Assembly (NCBI GenBank): GCA_035527845.1
Contig: DATKZT010000076.1
Coordinates: 66,752 to 130,751 of the forward strand
DNA: 64,000 nt
Source: JAUWKC01 sp035527845
GTDB taxonomy: Bacteria > Planctomycetota > Phycisphaerae > Sedimentisphaerales > Anaerobacaceae
Direction: 5' to 3'
Shown: positions 59,586-64,000 of the stretch, piece by piece
Position numbering within the stretch: position 1 is the stretch's first letter
How the letters are laid out: the number at the start of each line of letters is the position of its first letter
Translations under genes and position numbers: made by a program
The notes under the pieces: model-generated
The model's input: only the letters and a program-made list of their open reading frames with translations
What the model was told of the DNA's origin: nothing
Database searches by the model: none

Positions 59586-59616
59586 CCACCTAAGTGGTTC
59601 TGCTAAGGATAGGTCT

Positions 59617-61392
59617 ATGGAAACCAGCTTGTTGGCAATTGGTGGCGCAGTCGCTGAGGCGGACAGCTTTAATCCGACCGCAGCAAAGCCCTCAGAATCC
59701 GGCGGCTCGAGCTTTGCCTCACTGCTTGAAGCCGGCCTCTCTGCCGACAAGCCACAATCTCATTCAAGCAGGGCCGACAAATCCGCATCCTCTGGTTCTA
59801 CCCCGCCGCCAAAGACCGATAATAAACCAACTGATGCCATAAGCGGGCAGCCTAACCCGACTTCGAACCGCGCCGAACGCCCCGCTGAAAAGCCGGCCAC
59901 GCCCGCGACCCCGCCAAATGCAGAGCCATCAGAAAAGCCCGAAAAGCAGACCCCTGCTTCTCAAACACCCAGTCCTTCCGACCTGGCCCGGCTCTGGTTG
60001 TCCACCTATTCTCTCAACCCCGAAGGCGCCAAAGAAGTCCAGGCTATGAACATGCAGCCCAAAGCCGGCCGCGACCTTGCCCAACTCATTGCCGACGCAA
60101 GGGCCGCCCGACTCGGACCCGGCGCCGCAGACAAAGCCAATCCCACCGGCAAGGTCGCCCCGCTCACCACCGCCGACAAAATCGCATCAAAGGCCGCTCC
60201 GCCCGACCCCCTTGCGGCAAACTTGGCGGCAGCCAACAAAAACACCCACACAAATAATCCTGCCGCCCACGTTTCCACCGCAGTCCCAACCACGCCGCAA
60301 AATGCCGCAGATAAACAAGCCGCCAAAGAGGCTGTTTCCAACCTGCTCAACAACGCCGGCAACCAGAAGCCTTCTACAGATGGAAAGACCGCGTCCGCAC
60401 AAACTTCCGCCTCCGCAGCACTTCTGCCCGCTGAAAAGCCAGCCTCAGAGGCTGCTACAAAATCCGAAGCCCGGACAAAGCTTCTCGATAAGCAATTATC
60501 CGCCGCAGACAAGTCTCTCCTCGCCGCCGATAGCCGCACGCCCGCATCAAAAGATGTCCTGTCGCCGGCCCGCCCCGAGACCTCCCAGGTCCCGTCGCAA
60601 CTGACACAGGCTAATCCGGCAAAGTCGCCCACAAGCCCGGAACACCGCGCCGAACAACAATCCAACATGAACCGGTCCGCCCTGATGCCCGACGGCGACC
60701 AGCGCCAACAGACGGCCCGCAACGCCGCCACAGACGCAAATCCGAAAAGCCCGGCCCTTGAAGCCTTCCGGATAACCGCCGGCCAAAAAGGGGCAACCGC
60801 CGCCTCCAAAGACCGCTCCGGCTCCGGCCCCGAACAAACGCCGCTCCAACACAATACCCAGCCCGCCGTTGTGCAGACCACCAGCAATACCTCCGCCCAG
60901 ACAGCCAGGGCCGCCAACAATACGCCGCCACAGCAAAACTTCGTCGGCGAGCAGCTCACAGAACAAATCCGCACCTCGCTCCGCCAGGGCGACCAGCAGA
61001 TCACCATTCGCCTCAATCCACCCGAGCTCGGAAAGGTTCTCATAAGATTCCAGGAACAAAACGACCAAATCACCGGCCTGTTGGAAGTCTCCAGGACGCA
61101 GACCAGATACGAAATCGAGCAGGCGCTGCCCCAGATTATCAGGACACTGCACGACGCCGGCGTTCAGGTCCGACGCCTCGAAGTTGTACTGAACGACCAG
61201 GCACAGCACCAGGGCTTCAAAGAGCAATCGCAGATGTTGCAGGACGGCTCCTTCAATGAACGCACCTTCAACCAAACAGACAGCACTCACCGGCAGCCGT
61301 CCGACGAGTGGTTACCGACCGACACCGCCTCCGTCGACGTTTACCAGCCCCAGTTGTTCGTCACGGAAGACTCGATCAATATGTTGATATAG
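59617..61392 (+). CDS. fliK: Hook-length control protein FliK
   Basis: Molecular ruler exported during hook growth that triggers the FlhB switch. The 591-residue protein is very rich in Ala, Pro, Thr, Ser, Asn and Gln over about residues 1-440, as expected for an unfolded ruler. The folded C-terminal domain (about 445-545) has the FliK signature ITIRLNPPELGKVLIRFQEQ and a helix IEQALPQIIRTLHDAGVQVR. AAGGAT precedes ATG 59617. It is longer than enterobacterial FliK (about 400 residues). Confidence 0.93.
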   Translation: METSLLAIGGAVAEADSFNPTAAKPSESGGSSFASLLEAGLSADKPQSHSSRADKSASSGSTPPPKTDNKPTDAISGQPNPTSNRAERPAEKPATPATPPNAEPSEKPEKQTPASQTPSPSDLARLWLSTYSLNPEGAKEVQAMNMQPKAGRDLAQLIADARAARLGPGAADKANPTGKVAPLTTADKIASKAAPPDPLAANLAAANKNTHTNNPAAHVSTAVPTTPQNAADKQAAKEAVSNLLNNAGNQKPSTDGKTASAQTSASAALLPAEKPASEAATKSEARTKLLDKQLSAADKSLLAADSRTPASKDVLSPARPETSQVPSQLTQANPAKSPTSPEHRAEQQSNMNRSALMPDGDQRQQTARNAATDANPKSPALEAFRITAGQKGATAASKDRSGSGPEQTPLQHNTQPAVVQTTSNTSAQTARAANNTPPQQNFVGEQLTEQIRTSLRQGDQQITIRLNPPELGKVLIRFQEQNDQITGLLEVSRTQTRYEIEQALPQIIRTLHDAGVQVRRLEVVLNDQAQHQGFKEQSQMLQDGSFNERTFNQTDSTHRQPSDEWLPTDTASVDVYQPQLFVTEDSINMLI

Positions 61393-61437
61393 ATGGATCC
61401 CCGTTGAGCTGACCGCCGAATCTCGAGGTGACGTCGT

Positions 61438-63843
61438 ATGACCGATATTCGCCGAATCGTCGAGCACGCCGTGCAGCACCATCAGGCCGGTCGCCTCGCC
61501 CAGGCCGAGCACTTCTACAATCTGCTTCTCCAAATCCGCCCCGACCATCCCTTCGGCCTCCACTCGCTCGCGATGATAGCCTCTCAGACCGGCCGCAGCG
61601 AATTGGCGCTCGACCTGCTCGCCAAAGCCATCAAAATAGATCCCGAAAATCCGCAGTTTCACAATACCCGCGGCATCGTATTGGAGGCCCTCGGCCGACC
61701 CGACCAGGCACTCGAAGCCTACCAGTACGCCCTCGCACTCAAACCCGATTACGCCGAAGCCTGCCACAACATGGCAATCGCCCTTATCGCACAGGCCGAC
61801 TACGCCGCCGCCGTAGATAAGTGCACCCAGGCTACATCCCTCATGCCCGATTCCGCGCAGCCCCATAACACCATGGGCTTCGCCCTCGAAAAGCTCGGCA
61901 GGTACACAGAGGCCGTCGAAAGCTATAAACGGGCCGTCCAGTTGGCGCCCGACTACGCCGAGGCCTGCAACCATCTCGGCGTCGCCCTCAATGCAATGGG
62001 CCGATACCAACAGGCACTCCAAAATTACAGACACGCAATTCGCATCGACCCCGATTACGCCGAGGCCCACTGGAACCTCTCGCTCGCTCTGCTTCTGACC
62101 GGGAACCTCGCCGAAGGCTTCGAAGAATATCAATGGCGCCGCCATCCCGACCTCGCGATACTCACCTATCCGCACCGATACGATAAGCCCCGCTGGGATC
62201 GCTCCGACTTCACCGGCAAAACACTTCTCGTCCACTACGAGCAGGGCTTCGGCGACACCATCCAGTTCATCCGATACCTGCCAATGGTCAAGGCCCGCGG
62301 CGGAACCGTCATCCTCGAGGTAAGGAAACCCCTGCTCGCCCTCCTGCGCGCTTTTCCCGGCGTTGATGAATTGGTTGAAGCCTCGCCCCACGCCAAACCG
62401 CCCGCACAGTTCGACCTGCACGTCTCACTGATGGACCTGCCCGGCATCTTCGAAACCACGCTTGCCAACATCCCCGCCGACGTGCCCTATCTCCACGCCG
62501 ACCCCGCAAAGGCCGACTACTGGCGCAAAAGAATATCCTGCGACCATTTCAACGTCGGCATCGTCTGGTCCGGCTCCTCCATCTACGAAAGGAACCACCT
62601 CCGCTCCTGTCGCCTCGATGATTTCCTGCCGCTGGCCGCCATCGAAGGCGTCAAGCTGTACAGCCTGCAAAAGGGCGGCCCGGCCGCACAGCTCAACGAA
62701 TCCGCCGAACAAATCCCCGTCGTCAACCTCGAAGAGCACCTCCACGACTTCTCCGATACCGCCGCCGTAATTGAAAACCTCGACCTCGTCATCTCCGTCG
62801 ATACCTGCGTGCCCCACCTGGCCGCAGCTATGGGCAAACCCACCTGGACCATCCTCTGCGCTGCGCCAGCCTGGCAATGGCTGCTCGACCGCAGTGACAG
62901 CCCATGGTATCCCACGATGAGGCTCTTTCGCCAAACAAAGACCGGCCAATGGGCCGACGTCTTTCATAACGTGGCCGAACACTTGACGAAGCTGGTTGCC
63001 GAAACGGCCCGCAATCATAGCAAACCACAATTGACCTGCGCACGCAGCGAGAAGGTCCCCGTCATAATCCCCGCCTACCGCGGCAAAGAACAGCTTGAAA
63101 AATGTGTCGCCCACCTCGAAAAACAGACCCTTCCCGTCGAGATATTCGTCAGAGATAACAATGAGCACAACGTCTATTTCACCGCCGCCATAAATGAAGG
63201 CATAAAAAGGTTCCTCCCCCACGACTGCCCATACATCATCATGCTCAACCAGGATATGTACCTCGAGCCCGACGCCGTCGAGCAAATGCTCCGGTTCATG
63301 GACGCGCATCCGAAATGCGGCATCGGCGCACCACTGCAGCTCTCGGCCAAAATCCCCGACTACGTCGTCCACGCCGGCTGCTTCGAGGCCTTCCCCACAG
63401 GACAGCACCGCCACGGCCCGCGCTCGCAGTTCACAAAAGACGAACCCGTCTTCTGGGTCAACGGCGCCTGCATGATCCTCCGAAAGAAAATGATTACCGA
63501 AATAGGCCTCCTCGACCCAAACTTCATCCTCGTCGGAAGCGACAGCGACTACTGCTTCACCGCAAGGGCAAGGGCCTGGCAGGTCTGGACCATCGCCGCC
63601 GCAAGGGGAATCCACGAAGGCGGCGTCACCGGCCGAATCGTCGGCAATGAGCTGGAAATACTCAAGCTCAAAGACATGACCTACTTCGCAAACAAGTGGC
63701 TCACCGGCGAACTTTACAAACGCCTCTCCTGCGAAGGAAAACAATACACGCCGGAAATGGTCGCCGAAATGCTCGCCCGGATAAAATCCGCCATGACCGC
63801 TCTCGAATCCGCCGCACCCCTCCCCGCCCCAATCGTTCCGTAA
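61438..63843 (+). CDS. FlmG-like TPR glycosyltransferase with added GT2 domain
   Basis: An 801-residue three-part protein. Residues 1-230 are six or more TPR units (GRPDQALEAYQYALALKPDY; GRYTEAVESYKRAVQLAPDY; GRYQQALQNYRHAIRIDPDY). Residues about 255-525 form a GT-B domain of GT9/FlmG type (HYEQGFGDTIQFIRYLPMVK; VGIVWSGSSIYERNHLRSCR; LDLVISVDTCVPHLAAAMGK). Residues about 540-740 are a GT2-type domain (VPVIIPAYRGKEQLEKCVAH; VRDNNEHN; MLNQDMYLEPDAVEQMLRFM; WVNGACMILRK). In Caulobacter, FlmG binds flagellin through its TPR part and adds pseudaminic acid. The extra GT2 may extend the glycan. It lies 45 bases after fliK in the same transcript. Confidence 0.88.
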   Translation: MTDIRRIVEHAVQHHQAGRLAQAEHFYNLLLQIRPDHPFGLHSLAMIASQTGRSELALDLLAKAIKIDPENPQFHNTRGIVLEALGRPDQALEAYQYALALKPDYAEACHNMAIALIAQADYAAAVDKCTQATSLMPDSAQPHNTMGFALEKLGRYTEAVESYKRAVQLAPDYAEACNHLGVALNAMGRYQQALQNYRHAIRIDPDYAEAHWNLSLALLLTGNLAEGFEEYQWRRHPDLAILTYPHRYDKPRWDRSDFTGKTLLVHYEQGFGDTIQFIRYLPMVKARGGTVILEVRKPLLALLRAFPGVDELVEASPHAKPPAQFDLHVSLMDLPGIFETTLANIPADVPYLHADPAKADYWRKRISCDHFNVGIVWSGSSIYERNHLRSCRLDDFLPLAAIEGVKLYSLQKGGPAAQLNESAEQIPVVNLEEHLHDFSDTAAVIENLDLVISVDTCVPHLAAAMGKPTWTILCAAPAWQWLLDRSDSPWYPTMRLFRQTKTGQWADVFHNVAEHLTKLVAETARNHSKPQLTCARSEKVPVIIPAYRGKEQLEKCVAHLEKQTLPVEIFVRDNNEHNVYFTAAINEGIKRFLPHDCPYIIMLNQDMYLEPDAVEQMLRFMDAHPKCGIGAPLQLSAKIPDYVVHAGCFEAFPTGQHRHGPRSQFTKDEPVFWVNGACMILRKKMITEIGLLDPNFILVGSDSDYCFTARARAWQVWTIAAARGIHEGGVTGRIVGNELEILKLKDMTYFANKWLTGELYKRLSCEGKQYTPEMVAEMLARIKSAMTALESAAPLPAPIVP

Positions 63844-63875
63844 TAACCTGCACCTGACAGATTAGATAATATGAA

Positions 63876-63945
63876 GGCCATCCTTTCAACGGTTATGATT
63901 CTCGAAAAATCATTAACCGAAACCGTCATTTGAAAGGGATGGCCA
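63876..63945 (+). promoter_or_regulatory. Long hairpin covering the ribosome site of the next gene
   Basis: GGCCATCCTTTCAA (from 63876) pairs with TTGAAAGGGATGGCC (ending 63944) with one bulged G, and an inner stem joins CGGTTATGATT with AATCATTAACCG. The right arm contains AAAGGG, the probable ribosome site for the ATG at 63945. It could control translation of that gene or end the fliK transcript. Confidence 0.5.
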
Positions 63946-64000
63946 TGAACAAAAGACTATCGAAAAAACAAATGTGGTTCAAGCAATTTAACCCCACCAA
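63945..64000 (+). CDS. Start of an unidentified gene at the right edge
   Basis: ATG 63945 with AAAGGG 6 bases upstream opens a frame that runs to the window end: the first 18 residues begin MNKRLSKKQMWFKQF. Basic and polar, not a flagellin start. Too short to identify. Confidence 0.4.
   Translation, partial: MNKRLSKKQMWFKQFNPT

Larger units (their letters stand above)
59042..59616. other. Divergent intergenic region between flgB and fliK
   Basis: About 575 bases with two back-to-back sigma-54 promoters: 59134-59149 facing flgB and 59570-59585 facing fliK. Between them no gene is supported. Both promoters may share enhancer sites in the interval, although I see no clear repeated motif. Confidence 0.75.

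Noticed and set aside
60006..61073. 355-residue antisense frame within fliK
   Set aside because: Shadow of the biased composition of fliK; no homology features.
61312..63744. Two long antisense frames (369 and 439 residues) opposite the FlmG-like gene
   Set aside because: The plus-strand gene has clear TPR and glycosyltransferase motifs; the antisense frames have none.

Overview
The window is almost entirely a flagellar locus of a diderm bacterium. It has genes for the L and P rings (flgH, flgI), the complete core of the export apparatus, two sigma-54 enhancer-binding regulators, and many TPR-rich proteins. TPR abundance, sigma-54 control, dispersed palindromic repeats and odd repeat-like in-frame insertions suggest a planctomycete (Phycisphaerae-like) genome. 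That assignment is inference; no rRNA or marker gene is present.

Layout. (1) 1-10362, minus strand: a sigma-54 promoter drives a membrane-anchored TPR/STN-like protein, a second exported TPR-type protein, a sigma-54 activator, fliL, fliM, fliN, flhA, a small membrane protein and the start of fliA. (2) 10801-12291, minus strand: a second sigma-54 activator. (3) 12733-25274, plus strand: a sigma-54 promoter and the rod/hook operon flgD-flgE-pilZ-flgF-flgG-flgA-flgH-flgI-flgJ(N)-flgN-flgK-flgL. (4) 25409-43852, plus strand: a sigma-54 promoter, then a glycosylation island (TPR-GT4, GT2-TPR, TPR, a FliT-like small protein, UDP-GlcNAc 2-epimerase, GT4-methyltransferase, and a 2922-residue polyglycosyltransferase), ending with the filament cap gene fliD. 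(5) 44190-59149, minus strand: a sigma-54 promoter and flgB-flgC-fliE-fliF-fliG-fliH-fliI-fliJ-motE-like-motA-motB1-motB2-fliO-fliP-fliQ-fliR-flhB, ending in an unusual FlhA-like fusion gene. (6) 59570-64000, plus strand: a sigma-54 promoter, fliK, a FlmG-like TPR-glycosyltransferase with an added GT2 domain, and the first codons of an unidentified gene behind a hairpin.

How it fits together. Five matches to the sigma-54 -24/-12 element, each with exact spacing and directly upstream of an operon, suggest one regulon run by the two NtrC-type activators, whose receiver domains are both degenerate. Late genes (flagellin, fliS), flhF, flhG and chemotaxis genes are not seen here.

Most unusual content: (a) 44190-45740, a FlhA-type membrane domain whose cytoplasmic domain is replaced by a BY-kinase/MinD-like domain with ruined Walker A and B motifs, while a normal flhA lies 43 kb away; (b) the 2922-residue protein with one methyltransferase and eight glycosyltransferase modules, some duplicated internally; (c) a TPR-STN-TPR membrane protein heading the motor operon; (d) two MotB-type genes for one MotA; (e) an insert domain apparently shared by the hook protein and the filament cap.
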